Below are positions 1-12,470 of a DNA stretch of 64,000 bases, piece by piece. Numbering within the stretch: position 1 is the first letter of the stretch; each line of letters opens with the position of its first letter. The stretch is from Rhizophagus irregularis (Eukaryota > Glomeromycota > Glomeromycetes > Glomerales > Glomeraceae): positions 1,550,001 to 1,614,000 of the forward strand of contig NC_089443.1 in the NCBI RefSeq assembly GCF_026210795.1. The letters are read 5' to 3'. The position numbers and the translations under genes are program-made. The notes beneath the pieces were generated by a model. The model made no database searches. It worked only from the letters and a program-made list of their open reading frames with translations, and was not told where the DNA came from.

Positions 1-655
1 TTATTTAGGGATTGAAACAGTCGAAGATGATAAGAAAGCATTTGATTTATTTATTGATGCATCAGAACAAGGTCATATATTAGCACAATTTTATGTTGGA
101 TTATGTTATGAAACTGGCCGTGGAACTGTAAAAGATGAAAAATTAGCTTTTAAATATATTGAAAAAATAGCCAATATGGGTTATGCATCAGGATTATCAA
201 AAATTGGTTATTTCTATAATAAAGGTATTGGGACTATAATTAATAAGCAAAAAGCAGCTAAATTTTATCAACAATCAGCGAATTTAGGAAATAGTATAGC
301 TAAATATAACCTTGCCATTTCTTATGTAAATGGAAATGGTGTTGATATCGATTATGGTAAAGCTCTTGAATTATATCAACAAGCGGCAAATTTAGGATAT
401 AGTTTAGCTCAAAATAATCTTGGCAATATGTATTATAATGGAAAAGGTGTTGATATAAATTATGAAAAAGCTTTTGAATTATATTACAAGGCAGCAAATT
501 CAGGATATAATAGTGCTCAATATAATCTTGCTAATATGTATTATGAAGGAAAGGGAATCGAAAAGGATGTAGATCTAGCAATTTATTGGTATGAGAAATC
601 TGCTAAACAAGGACATCAACGTGCTCAAAATAGATTAGAAATTTTAAAATTTTAA
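1..655 (+). CDS. Sel1-repeat protein, 3' part of a kinase-Sel1 gene (5' end outside window)
   Basis: The frame starting at base 2 is open from the window edge to the stop at 653-655, so this is the C-terminal part of a gene that begins upstream. It encodes six tandem Sel1-like repeats of 36 residues. Each follows the pattern LGxxYxxGxG, a short charged stretch, A(F/L)xLYxxAAxxGxxxAQ. Sel1 repeats form alpha-helical solenoids used for protein-protein contacts. The sequence is closest to copy B further right (shared residues include the IEKIANMGYASGL block) and is a third member of the same tandem family. By comparison with copy A an N-terminal protein kinase domain is expected upstream, but it is not visible here. 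No frameshift is seen in the visible part. The partner or pathway of the protein is unknown. Confidence 0.85.
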   Translation, partial: YLGIETVEDDKKAFDLFIDASEQGHILAQFYVGLCYETGRGTVKDEKLAFKYIEKIANMGYASGLSKIGYFYNKGIGTIINKQKAAKFYQQSANLGNSIAKYNLAISYVNGNGVDIDYGKALELYQQAANLGYSLAQNNLGNMYYNGKGVDINYEKAFELYYKAANSGYNSAQYNLANMYYEGKGIEKDVDLAIYWYEKSAKQGHQRAQNRLEILKF

Positions 656-2340
656 GAATTGGTGTAAAAATCACTTGATTAGAAAATCAGATGATTAAGT
701 GGCAAAGTAAATATTGAACGTACCCGTCACGTCGTCACGAATATCATTACGTGATCAATACAGATCTTAAATCCCGCAGCATTTTCTTTATTTAATCGTC
801 ATTTTTTTTTAAATAAAAATGTTTTGTTTTTAGGATGTGCATTAGAATATTTTTGAATGTATTGCTATATAAATTTTAACAATTTAACGGTATGTATTAT
901 ATAACATCATATTCCACGTTACTCGAAAAGTTCTTTTATTTTGATAATTTTCTACTTCTTCAACCATTATTGAAATTAATTCACACTTTATCTCTAAATA
1001 TTCTTCTTTTTTCAATATCATTTATTCTCAAATTAATATTTTTGTTATTTATTTCTTCAAATTCATATTGTATATTTTGCTCAACTGGTTCAAAAAGTCT
1101 TGTTCAAATTAAATGGATTAATATCATCATTTGATATCTTGTATTTCTTTTTACCTAATATTTTATTATAATAAAAATGATGTTGTTTAGCGACCGAACC
1201 ACGTGCCAATTTCATTAGATATTCTAATCATTTTGGAACCTTTTATTAAAATTACCGTTGGCCACTGCATATAGTATCCCCCGAAAATAGTACCTCCCAT
1301 GATTAAGATTCGGGTATTATTCACCACCCATGCTACCTGGTTCTTAAATAATACCCGGGGTATACCCTCTAATAATTTATCACTTTTCATATAATTTATA
1401 TCCAAATATAGTACCCGGTTCCTCACGAAGTACCCGCGGGTACTATTCAATTTAAAATATCGAGTTCTTGAATAAGACCTTTGGTACTATATTGTTGGTA
1501 GTTTTATATCATTGATGATAATTAATACATTGTTTAATGAGATTTTCAGCGTTAAAGAACAAGTTATCATTAAGATTTTGTTGTGGCAGCCTTGACAAAT
1601 CATTATGTAAAAAAAAATACTAATAAAAATATTATAAAAGAAGAAAAATAATAAAAATAAATAAAGAAAAAGGAGAAGAAAGGAAAAAAATAAACTATAA
1701 TACAATAAATAAACTACTGTATAAAATTATTACGTGACCACTTTTATGTAATAAAAATTTATCCATTGCAGGGCTACAATCTGATAATTTCCGGATGTGT
1801 TTGTTATATATGTGTTGTCTTATATCAGTTATATATCTATCTATTTTCGCATTTATCGAATATCGAATCTCTCTCATGAAATATTTTTCTATTTAAACGG
1901 TAAAGACGTTAAATTGACAATAGTTGTTTTTTATATTATTTAATATTTAAAATGATCTTTTTTATCTTTAGTATAATTGTACATTTGTAAAAACAGTAAC
2001 TGGTAATATCATATAGATACGTGATAACTCGTGATTATTTCTGTGTGACCACTAGCTGTTATTTCAATTCGATATTTTTCTTTTTTGAACTTTATACTTG
2101 CTTGCAAAAATATCTTCCCAGTTTGTATTTCATTACTTTTTTTTAGGTGTGTCATTTTTTCCAAGGTTCTGAAAATATATATAAAATGCTTCTCGAATCT
2201 AATTTAAAAGAATATAACTAAAAATAGTAAATTGCTATTTTAATTACCTATAAATATATGAATCACGTAAAATTTTTTTTCTATTTTTATTATATTTTAA
2301 ATAAAATAAAAGATATAAAATTAAATTATTTCATTTTTTT
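656..2340. other. AT-rich intergenic region, no gene supported
   Basis: Only short, low-complexity open frames are present on either strand. The block 1190-1450 contains repeated tacccggg-type motifs and a perfect 14 bp palindrome, GTACCCGCGGGTAC, at 1430-1443. A degenerate repeat element may sit there, but no ends could be defined. Confidence 0.5.
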
Positions 2341-2818
2341 TTTTATTGCCGTTTTCAGAAATGTTGGCACTCAGTGTGTCGATCATTTCTCAAATCGAAC
2401 ACACCGAACACACACTGAACACAAACAAAACACAGCAATTAAAATTGCGAAAAAAAAATTTTTCCTTTATAAAACAAAAAATTAGACTTCGATAATATAT
2501 TTTTAGGTAGTGTGCATAAAAAAATGTATAAAAATTATATTATTTATATATATGTATTCACTTGTATTTGCTTGTATTCGCTTATATTCAGTGTGTTCGG
2601 TTGTGTTCGGTGTGTGTTCGGTATAAATTTTAACATTTTCAATTTTTTTCATAACTAAAAATTGATAAAAATAGTTTTTATGTAAAACTATATACACACA
2701 ATTCAAGTTCTCATAATTTTTTATATGTGTTCACGGTGTGTTCGGTGTGTTCGGTGTGTTCGTTTTGTAAAAATGATTGACACATTGAGTGCCAACATTT
2801 CTGAAAACGGCAATAAAA
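2341..2818. mobile_element. MITE-like element with about 47 bp terminal inverted repeats
   Basis: The left end TTTTATTGCCGTTTTCAGAA and its continuation to about 2388 are repeated in inverted orientation at the right end (2772-2818) with two mismatches. Just inside both ends lie runs of the motif GTGTGTTCG or its complement, several tandem copies on each side. The core is AT-rich and carries no transposase. A target duplication cannot be defined because the left flank is a T-run, so the superfamily is open. The element is 478 bp long. Confidence 0.75.
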
Positions 2819-4220
2819 CAAATCCGTTCATTGATTTTCAAATTCTTTTTTCATTTTTATTTCTCTTTTTCGTGAGCCTTTTTCATTGAATATCATTCAC
2901 TATTATCCTCTTTTCTTTGTTAAAATATTTGATGATTTCGAAAATTGAATTCTCTAATTCTTTTTTTTTTTGTTATACTATCCTTTTCAACTTTTTTCAT
3001 ATTTCCAATTTAGATGGAATTTTTCATTCTTTGGTCGATCACTTGTGTTTTGCGTGAAATCAAAATTTTATTTTATTAAATGTTTTTAATAAAAAGACGT
3101 TTCTTAATGGTAACCTGTGTTTTCGTGTAAAAAAGATTTCATGTTTAACTTTTTTATCAGGTTTTTTTGTTAATTATTTCATATTTTAACTATATTTTTT
3201 CTCTTTAATAAAAAAAAAAGCCAACCCGAAAATGATGAGGTGAAAAAAAAAATCGGAAAAAAGGAAAGTTTGAAAAAAAAAGAAATTTCGGTTTTAAACA
3301 AACCAAATCGAAAAAAGGAAAGTTGAAAAAAATTTTTTTTGAAAGGGCTAAAAAAACCCGAAAAAATAATTAAAAAAAAACTTAAAAAATCAATTCCGAA
3401 TGGCCGAAAAGGATAATAAAAAAATCCGTAATTTCATTAACCGGAATTGAAACGTACACATGATCCCAATAGTATATCACGCGTTTCACGTTACAAAAAT
3501 CGATTTATTTATACAGGAGGGTAATCTAAACGTCAAAGAATTTTTTTAGTTACACTATATAGATTTATAGATAATAGCTTCATGATTAGGTAAATCAACT
3601 GACAAATTTTATCTAATAAGAATCCATTATCAAGTTGACGCTTAATCAAATTGTCCATTGGAGTGTTTTTTATGAATATCCCTCAAAATTAAGGAGGGTG
3701 AGAGATAAAGTTTTTATTTTGAGAAAATTGAAAGTTTTCGATTGTGAATTGCGTTAGGTAATATTGGATTTCACTAAAGAGTGTCGAGTAAATTGTATTG
3801 AGCACCTGTAATAAAATTAGTCATCATTTTGGAAACCCTAACTTGATACACTTAAGTTTCTACTTGTTAATAAACGATAGAAAATCAATGATTCGCTAAT
3901 TTTTAAGTAAAACTCTAATTTAACAATTTTATTAAAGTTAATTCCTACACTATAATATATCACTTTCATTAATTTAGAATAAAATAATTTTCAACCGAGA
4001 CTTTCGTGCTAGTTGATGCGAGGATTAATTTACTAATTATGAAATATTATTAAATCTTGATAAAAAAAAAATTGATCTCTAATTTAAATTTATTTTGTAC
4101 TACTTAATATGTCGAAATTTTATATTGTAGGCCAAAATTAGAAATTTTGGCAAAAATTATAAATTGATCATATGATATGCACAGTGACCTGTTTGTTTGT
4201 ATTACATTTGTCAAAAATTT
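2819..4220. other. Intergenic region upstream of kinase copy A
   Basis: No coding signal is seen. An A/G-rich tract lies at about 3210-3430. Bases 3866-4050 are related to 8640-8815, a remnant of the duplication that made the kinase-Sel1 cluster. Confidence 0.5.
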
Positions 4221-4230
4221 GTATATATTT
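4221..4230 (+). promoter_or_regulatory. TATA-like element upstream of kinase copy A
   Basis: GTATATATTT followed by AGTAAAGT lies about 80 bases before the start codon. The same TATA-AGTAAAGT arrangement is kept in front of copy B at 12833, while the surrounding sequence has drifted. This conservation is the main support. Confidence 0.4.
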
Positions 4231-4304
4231 AGTAAAGTCCATAATAGAATCATTTTTTCTCTTATTTCTTTTCTTGTAAATTTACGATTATCAATAATAT
4301 CAAA

Positions 4305-6651
4305 ATGCAAAACACGAAAAATACAAATAAATGGGTGAATTTGATTGAAGAAACTATTTCTAAAGAAAATTATAGATTTTATGAACAAAAACATTTTAGT
4401 AATATTCAAAAAGTTGGAACTGGAGGATTCGGAAAAGTTTATCGTGCGAGTTGGAAAAATTCTCAATATTTTGCGTTGAAATCTTTTTTCAATCTTGATG
4501 ACGTCATTGCAAAAGAAATTGTTCATGAGGTAATAAATTATAAGATATAAATCATAATATAACATTTTAAATATTCATAATATAAAATTTGCTCATTTAA
4601 AATTTATGTTTATAATATTTGATTGATATTTTAGCTTAAACTTCAACGTGATATACAATTTCAAAATAACATCATTAAATTCTATGGGATTGCAAAATTT
4701 GATCCAGGTATAGTAAAATATAATATTCTATATGTTAATATGTAATTTATAAAAATATATTTTAATAAAAAATGATTATTTTTTTATTTATAATTAGAAA
4801 ATCAAAATTCTCAGTCAAATAATTTTCTGCTAGTGATGGAGTATGCTGATTCTGGTCCTCTTAAAGATTATTTAAAGGAAAACTTCAATAATCTTACATG
4901 GAATGATAAATATAACTTTGTATACCAACTAGCCTTTGCCGTGTCATGCTTACATAATGAAGGAATAGTGCATTGTGATTTGGTAATCTACTTTATTAAT
5001 TATAAAAGTATTATTGTAAAATTTTTCCATATTTTTTAATATCATAACGTACTTACAGCACTCGGGCAATGTATTGGTCCATCGAAACATTATCAAGTTA
5101 TCTGACTTTGGGTTATCAAAGAGAATTGAATCATCATCTAACATACAATCAAAACTTTTTGGAATAATTCCTTACGTTGATCCAAAAAGATTTAGTGGAC
5201 AAAGTAAAAATAAAAACTCAACCCAAGTATTTTCGTTAAATGAAAAAAGTGATATCTATAGTATTGGTGTATTATTCTGGGAGATATCTAGTGGTCAACC
5301 TCCCTTTTATTCTAAAGGCGAACAATATCATGATATTGATTTGGCTTTAGAAATTTCACAGGGTCTTAGAGAAGAACCCGTTCCCGATACACCTGAAGAT
5401 TTGGTTGAAATTTATACCGGTATGTAATATTTATTTATTTGAAAAAAAAATTTTCAACGAACTAAAATTTTCAACGAACTCATTATTTACAATATACTAT
5501 TATAACTTTTTTTAGAATGTTGGAATGGCGAACCAGATAAACGTCCAAATATAAATCAAGTGGTAGAAAGATTAAAAGAAATTATGACAAAAACAAACAT
5601 AATAACAGAAAATTATCAAACAGAATTAAGTCTTTATACAACAACAACAGAAGTACAAAATCTTAATCCAACTAATATTGATATTTTGTCGAATATTGAT
5701 AATTCATTACATGGGGAAGTATCTCAAATTATACAAAATTTTGATAAAATGAACACAAGAGAAATAGTGCCTACATCATTAACAAAAGAAAATTTTAATA
5801 GAATAGTTAATGATACAGTAAATTACATTTTCAGAATAATTAATGAAGGAAGAGAATCAACGCTTACCAAAAATAATAAATATATTCTTGATTATTTTGA
5901 TAATAATATAAATTCGCAAGAAATTTATTATTTACTATTAACCAATCAAGATAATTTAGATTCTAAATTCTTACTTGGATATTTTAATTATTTAGGGATT
6001 GAAACTATTGAAGATAATAAGAAAGCATTTGATTTATTTATTGATGCATCAGAGCAAGGTCATATATTAGCACAATTTTACGTTGGATTATGTTATCAAT
6101 TAGGATATGGAACTGTAAAAGATGAAAAATTAGCTTTTAAATATTACGAAAAAATAGCTAATATGAATTATGCACCAGGATTATTGAAAATTGGTTATTT
6201 CTATTGTAAAGGTATTGGGACTAGTATTAATTATCAAAAAGCACTTGAGTTATATCAACAGGCGGCAAATCTAGGAAATATGATGGCTCAAAACAATCTT
6301 GGCAATATGTATTATAATGGTGCAAGTGTTGAAAAAGATTATTATAAAGCTATTGAATTATATCAACAATCGGCAAAATTAGGTAATAGTGTGGCTCAAT
6401 ATAATCTTGCTAATATGTATTATTATGGAGAAGGTGTTGATAAAAATTATGTCAAAGCTTTTGAATTATATCATAATGCTGCAAATTCAGGATATAATGA
6501 TGCTCAATATAATCTTGCTAATATGTATTATGAAGGAAAGGGAATCGAAAAGGATGTAGATCTAGCAATTTATTGGTACGAGAAATCTGCTAATCAAGGA
6601 GATCAAGATGCTCAATACATATTAAAAGAATTAAAAAAGTGTATCATATAA
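4305..6651 (+). CDS. Protein kinase with C-terminal Sel1 repeats, copy A (intact, HCD variant)
   Basis: Five exons: 4305-4529, 4635-4707, 4798-4982, 5059-5419, 5516-6651. They join in frame across GT-AG introns to give 659 residues. The kinase domain shows the glycine loop GTGGFGKV, the lysine in FALKSF, an EYADSGPLKDYL hinge region, DFG in LSDFGLSKR and the C-lobe motif CWNGEPDKRP. The catalytic loop reads HCDLHSGN where HRD is expected: the aspartate is kept, the arginine is cysteine. Copy B has CGT (Arg) at this codon, so a single C-to-T change explains it. A linker of about 120 residues leads to six complete Sel1 repeats. In this family the kinase is thought to signal and the solenoid to bind partners; the target here is unknown. 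The start ATG follows the TATA-like site by about 80 bases and matches the start of copy B. The gene is probably functional as a reading frame, but catalytic activity is uncertain. Confidence 0.9.
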
Positions 6652-7723
6652 ATAATCAAGCTTTTTTTATTATTTACAAATATTAAGTATATGCGAATTA
6701 TTTTTTATTAATAGTATTTTATTTAAAAGGTGCCGCAACAAGGATATCAACATTATTAATAAATGTAAGATTTTAGAAGAAAGTTATATAATGAAGGATT
6801 TCAGAAGGGAATGAATTATATTAGTTAAATAGAGTAGTAATATTTTCATTTATTAAATTCGTGATTACATTTATTTTCTACAATTGTTTATCATTTCTTA
6901 AATTTGATTCTTTGTTATAATGTCAATTTATTTGTGGTGAAAACTTAATTAAAAATAAACATTGCATGCATGTTTCTTTATTATTGATGAAATTATTTAT
7001 AAAAAATTATGAAGTGAGGTTAATATTAAAATCTAAATTTATCGACTGGAGATTTCTTTATAGTTAAATTCGAAAAATTAAAAGATTTTTTGCTTTAGTT
7101 TACCAAACTCATTTAGTTTGATTATGTTTATACTTTCGAACTTGACGTTTTTTAGTTTATATTTAACTTACAATATAATAAAGTTTTTCATTATACATAA
7201 AGTACAAAAATAAAATTTTCAACATAATCTTTTTTTGAGACAAGATTATTTTTAAAGCTTCAATAGAATTTTCCATACCAGGATTTAATAATTTTAAATT
7301 TTCATTTAAATTATAAGTGAACAAAAATTTGATCATAATTATCATTATTATAATTACTATTACAAATATTAATTATTATAATTGTTATATAGTTATTATC
7401 ATTATTACTATAAAATTTTGTAATTTTTTAATCTTTTCGATACATTAAGAAATATTAAGTAACGTGATTCGTTAATTAGTAAAAAAAAAAGGATGAGTAA
7501 GGATTAAAGAACACTAAGAATATTCTAATATAAAGAAGGAGTCTTGTCAAAAATTTGAATGAATAATTTGTTATTCATATGACGAATAATAAAAGTCTAA
7601 TTTTATATTCCAAATTTTTATCCAGAAAATGAAATTTACTAATTATTCTAAATCTAATATCATTCGATTTTTATAAATCCTCATCAATCAATTGAATTTT
7701 TTCGAAATATTTTCTATTAGGGC
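6652..7723. other. 3' flank of copy A, AT-rich
   Basis: The first 450 or so bases align in patches with the 3' flank of copy B (15422-16090), showing that the duplicated unit included downstream sequence. No additional gene is supported. Confidence 0.5.
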
Positions 7724-7890
7724 TAAGGGTGCAGACTTTTTCTTTTTTTAGCTACGTCACTCTTAAGTTGTAACTCGTGACGTAGCTCGATATTATGTAA
7801 ATTATTATAAAATTTCTATGTGAGCATCTGCAATGACGTTATTGACGTAACTTTGTTACGGCAGTTACGTCGGTAAAGTTTGCACCTCTA
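7724..7890. mobile_element. Small inverted-repeat MITE, 167 bp
   Basis: Ends TAAGGGTGCAGACTTT and, inverted, TAGAGGTGCAAACTTT form short TIRs. The flanks share ATTAG, perhaps a decayed 8 bp target duplication. The core carries inverted TGACGTA/TACGTCA-type motifs. There is no coding capacity. An hAT-like assignment is only a guess from the size and the TA-rich ends. Confidence 0.5.
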
Positions 7891-8639
7891 ATTAGTAGGA
7901 CGTGGTCCAACGGCCAAGGCATCAAATCAATATTATTTACATTATTTAAATTTCAAATTGGTAAATAAAGTATCCACATATTTATAATTAAATTTGAGTG
8001 TTTCAATTAACGTTATATTATCTTAAAATATATGATGTCGAATACAGTTTTTATTACGCGTATCGGTTTCGCAAATGTCCCGTTGTCCGCCGCTTTCGAT
8101 ACATGATTGCACCACTTTCCTGATAGTAATTGATATACTGTATCATCACGTGGTCGGTGAATAATTTAATAGATTTTCGCTCCGGACTTAACAGCGAACG
8201 GTCTACATTTATTGTTATCAGGAAGAAAGGTAAACTTTTCTCTAGAGAAAAGTTGGGTTTGAGTTTTTGACTAAGAATTTTATAGAAAACGTTTGATAAT
8301 AATGGGATTTATTTTAAATAAATAACTATTATTAAATAATTTTTTAAGTAATAAATATTATATAAATATGTAATAATAATGTATGTAATAATAAGTAACT
8401 TACGAACTATATGATAATATTGCTCATTACATTCTTACTCGATCGATATTCGATATAAAGACTCTTTACCGCCAATTTACGTTAAATTATTGTAATAACA
8501 GAAAATAAGAGAATAAATTTGCGATCAAAGATAACAGTTTAAGTGTATCAAGCTAAGGTTTCTGAAATATGTAAGGCAAATTAGCTATTATATTTATATT
8601 GGCAAAAATTATATAATTCTGGATCACGGTTATTCATAG

Positions 8640-8815
8640 TTTATTTGTTAATAAACGATAGAAATTTATGATTCGCTAATCTTTGTAATTCCAGTTTCAA
8701 GACAAGTAAAACTTTTAATTTAATATTTATTTTTTTTAAAGTTAATTTTCCAATTTTATGTACAGTGTATATAGTCGATGCGGATATTAATTTATTAATT
8801 ATGAAATATTATTAG
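8640..8815. repeat. Duplicated upstream segment of the kinase-Sel1 unit
   Basis: This block resembles 3866-4050 in the 5' region of copy A: both contain TTAATAAACGATAGAAA, GATTCGCTAAT, GTCGATGCGG/GTTGATGCGAGG and AATTATGAAATATTATTA. It marks the 5' side of the duplicated unit before copy B, from which it is now separated by repeats and the gene at 10029-11037. Confidence 0.6.
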
Positions 8816-9369
8816 TGAGCGGTAAATAATAAAATATGGAAAATTCTAAAGTGAAATTAAGTATTATGGAAAAAGAGTTGTTAAAGATCGAACAAGAAGT
8901 AGAGTTAAAAACATCAAGTCAAAAAGAGAGATCGATCTTAAAAAAAAAAAATTTCTATTTAATCTGATTAAGTTAATCATAGAAACAAATCATGTTCATT
9001 TACAATGTTTATAACTAGAACTGTACCACTATGGCCGCCTGGCGGCGGCCTTCAAAATAAAATTAGGTGTAACATGAGTATAAATGCATAGTCAAATAAA
9101 CACTTTTTTTAAAGAACCCCTAATTGCTTTATTATACTTATATGATAACTGATAACATGATAATCTAGGTTTGTTTATGAAATAGGAAGCGGTTGTGATG
9201 CTACTTGTTCCAAGCGAGAATATTCTTTAATCACATTTGGATCTACTTTGAATGCATCTCTATTTAAATTCATTGTTTGAATTTGATCCCATTTAGGACA
9301 TCTGATTCAGTTTTATTGATTTAATGTTAGTAATAAATTATTAAAAAAATTATTAGTAATCAAATTATT

Positions 9370-9995
9370 ATGAAAGTTTTAATAGTTCGTATATATATAT
9401 ATGATCAGTGATCTATAACATATATTTGTAATATTATTATTAAGGATTAACAATTAAACTTTACAATAACTTCAATTTTTTTTTTAATAAAAAATAAATA
9501 AATATAATGTTTATTACATATAAGATATAAAAAATACCAGATAATAAAAATGAATTTTAAAAACAGTTCGTATTTGTCAGGTGATCTATGACATGCATAA
9601 TAGTACGATCAGCAATTAAATTTTACGTTGACTTCGTTGACTTCAAATTTTTTTTTTTTTTGAACTAATTATACTTTGATATAAAAATAAAATAAATGCA
9701 ACTTCTTTTATTTCATTTATTTCATTGAAAAATAAATAAAGTACTTATTACATATAAAATATAAAAAACAATAGATAATAAAAAAAGAATTTTAAAAACA
9801 GTTCGTATTTGTCAGGTGATCTATGACATGTGTAACATGATCAGCAATTAAATTTTACGTAGACTTCAAATTTTTTTTAAACCACTTTTCTTTGACATAA
9901 AAAATAAAATACGTTTTTTATTTCATTAAAAAAAATAAATATAGCATTTATTACATATAAAATATAAAGAACAGATAATAAAAAAATCAAAGAAA
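9370..9995. repeat. Three imperfect tandem repeats of about 180-235 bp
   Basis: The phrase AGTTCGTAT-(T/A)-GTCAG/ATCAGTGATCTAT recurs at about 9385, 9565 and 9800. It is followed each time by a CAATTAAA(C/T)TTTAC motif, a T-run, and ATTACATATAA(A/G)ATATAA. The copies differ mainly in T-run length. The array ends just 3' of the minus-strand gene at 10029-11037. Confidence 0.7.
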
Positions 9996-10028
9996 AGATT
10001 ATTACTGGGTTACGTTAGTTCATAAACA

Positions 10029-11037
10029 TTATTTAGTTTTTTGTTTTTTTCTACCTCTTGTTGAATTTGAAATTTTTGGTGTATTATTTTTTTTTTTAAT
10101 ATTTTCGTTTCTCTCTTCATTTTCTTCAATATTTTCATTTCTTTCTTCATTTTCTTCAATCTTTTCATTAATTCTTTCTTCATTTTCTTCATTTGTAATA
10201 GAAGTTTCAATATCATGAATTTCATCACTTTGTTGATTTTGTAATAGCAAAGATCTTCAAAATCTGTTATAGAACAAAGAATTTCTCTCATACAACAGAA
10301 TTCAACAACACAACCATCATTGTCAATGACACCAACTAAAAATAAACGTAAAACAAATATGACTAAAATAGCAGATATTTCAAGATCCTTCATTACGTGA
10401 ATCAGATTTTGATTTCCATGGAACTACAATACTGTTATCTGATTCTATTTTTGCCGATACAAACTGAAATTCCAAAATTTCACAGTATAATTGATCTTTT
10501 GCAAAAAAAAATACTCCTGTTGTATGAACTGTTGAATTTTTTCTGGCTTTTGTTAACGCGTTCTTAAATCGCCCATTTGGTGGGTGAGTTAAATTTACAG
10601 TAAATGGAGTAAATTGATCCTTAGATATATAAATATGGCTTTACTTGTATTTGTAAAGTATATCCACTTTCTGTTAATTCTGCATACCCCAAAGTCAGAT
10701 GTACAGTTGGTTTTATTATAGGAATATCTTCCTTATCGATAAGGAGTTGTACATTAGTTGTAATAGAGACGTTTATTGAACCATCTTGAGTTGTTGAAAA
10801 TTTTCCTGTAATTAAGTATACATTTTCTGCCTTAAGTGGCGAAGTTACTTCAGATCCATCATCTGAATCAAGGTCTGTGTTATTTATTAAGGTCATATAA
10901 TTGTAAAATTTATATATTTGAAATGCATCTTCATTATCAATTCGGGAAATAGCCATGCCTTTCTGCAAGACACTATTATTAATAGTTTCATCAGTCACAG
11001 AAAGTATATACACGATGGTTGTAATGTTTGCAATCAT
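10029..11037 (-). pseudogene. Hypothetical protein gene of the family also seen at 26553-27509, frameshifted
   Basis: Read on the minus strand, a 138-codon frame starts at 11037 and stops at 10621. Directly past the stop, another frame continues with clearly protein-like sequence (KDQFTPFTVNLTHPPNGRFKN and onward) as far as 10380. The frame change is about 4 nt at about 10624-10636; a 25 nt intron there would be implausibly short. A GTAATG donor near 10395 and a TTTTTAG acceptor near 10333 suggest one intron. A last block (10250-10029) encodes Glu/Asn-rich repeats of EENEERNEN type and ends in basic RGRKKQKTK, which resembles a nuclear or DNA-binding tail. The N-terminal part shares layout with the gene at 27509: an initial beta-rich block, the motif L-x-GKF, then a second beta-rich block starting near IP/MP-x-x-x-P. 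Function is unknown. It may be a decayed copy, or a live gene with an assembly or sequencing indel. Confidence 0.55.
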
Positions 11038-11229
11038 ATTTCGAAATTTTTTTTGAATCTGATTATTATTAAAATGAAAAATGAATAAAAGTAAAAAAAA
11101 GTAAATGAATTACTTATATTTATAAAAAAAATTATGACTTTAATATATTTATAATATATTTTATTTTTTAAAAAAAAGTAATAATATTACAATTATTTAT
11201 TATTATTTATGATTTATGATTATTAAAAA

Positions 11230-11560
11230 AATGTGATTTTATTACAATTTATTACAAAATTATGATACATTTTATTTAAAACTTAAAAAAGTGGTTCATT
11301 GAAAAAATTACGATTTTATTATTTATTAATATATGAAAAATTTTGATTTTTATCAAATTTATTAAAAAAAATGCAATTTTATTGAAAAAATTACGATTTT
11401 ATTACAATTTATTGCAAAATTATGATGATTTTATTACATTTATTTAAATTTAAAAAAAAGTAGTTTTCATTGAAAAATTGCGATTTTATTATTTATTTAC
11501 ATTGAAAAAAAATTGATTTTATCAAAAATTTATTACAATTTATATAATAAAATTAATTTA
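11230..11560. repeat. Two to three imperfect tandem repeats, about 170 bp period
   Basis: The phrases GATTTTATTACAATTTATT, AAAATTATGAT, a short A-run, then TTCATTGAAAAA(A)TTRCGATTTTATTATTTATT occur at about 11234 and again at about 11395. A partial third copy follows. Confidence 0.5.
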
Positions 11561-11639
11561 TTAATTTATATAATAGTTTATGATTGAAATAACATAATCT
11601 CATTAACTGTTAAATATTACTTTATTAATTAAATAAATG

Positions 11640-12470
11640 ATAAAAAAAAGGGTAATTTTATTAGAACTAATTTGTTTATAGTTACTATATGCGGCTTTAA
11701 ATTTTCTAACCTGTGAATTCAATTTTAGTTTATTTTCATTGTAACGTAAATGATGATCATCTTTCAATTTTTCAATTTGTAAATTTATTTATTTTTTTAT
11801 TATTAAAAAAGTGTAATAATCTGTTGAAAAAAACCACACTTTTATAATTATAGCTATAAAAAAAGGGTAACTAATTTATTTATAGTTATTAATTGCGGCT
11901 TTAGTTCTTTTAACTAATATTAACATGTGAATTTAATTGTAGATTATTTTCATTGTAACGTAAATGATGATCATCTTTCAATTTTCAATTTGTAAATTTA
12001 TTTTTTTTATTATTAATTAAAAAAACAAATAAAAAAATACAATTTTATTAATAAAAAAAGGTAGCTTCATTATAACTAATTTATTTATAGTCATTAATTG
12101 CGGGCTTTAGTTCTTTTAACTAATATTAACATGTGAATTTAATTGTAGATTATTTTCATTGTGACGTAAATGATGATCATCTTTCGATTTTCAATTTGTA
12201 AATTTATTTATTTTTTTTTATTATTAATTAAAAAAATGTGTAATTTATGGGAAAAATCACAATTTTTAATTTAATTAACAAACAAATAAAAAAATACAAT
12301 TTTATTAATAAAAAAAAGTACCTTCATTATAACTAATTTATTTATAGTTACTATATACAAGTTTCAATTTTTATAACATGTGAATCCAATTTTAGATTAT
12401 TTTTACTTACTGTGACGTAAATGATGATCAACTTCAATTCACGAAATTTATTTAAACAACTGCTGTCCAA
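11640..12470. repeat. Four imperfect tandem repeats of about 200-245 bp
   Basis: Each unit contains AACTAATTTATTTATAGTTA, then a TTTTAACTAATATTAACATG-like stretch, then GTAACGTAAATGATGATCAT and CAATTTGTAAATTTATT. Units start near 11665, 11870, 12075 and 12325. The last is the most diverged. No coding potential is seen. Confidence 0.75.

Noticed and set aside
1187-1450. 87-codon minus-strand frame
   Set aside because: It covers a repetitive block with palindromic tacccgggta motifs and has no neighbouring exons; more likely repeat DNA.
7896-7924. tRNA-like 5' half (GTGGTCCAACGGCCAAGGC)
   Set aside because: It resembles the D-arm of an arginine-type tRNA, but the sequence turns AT-rich directly after, with no anticodon arm, T-arm or acceptor. 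At best a fragment.
8040-8240. GC-richer block with CACTTTCCTGATA and TATCAGGAAGAAAGG
   Set aside because: The inverted similarity is weak and borders or TSD are absent.
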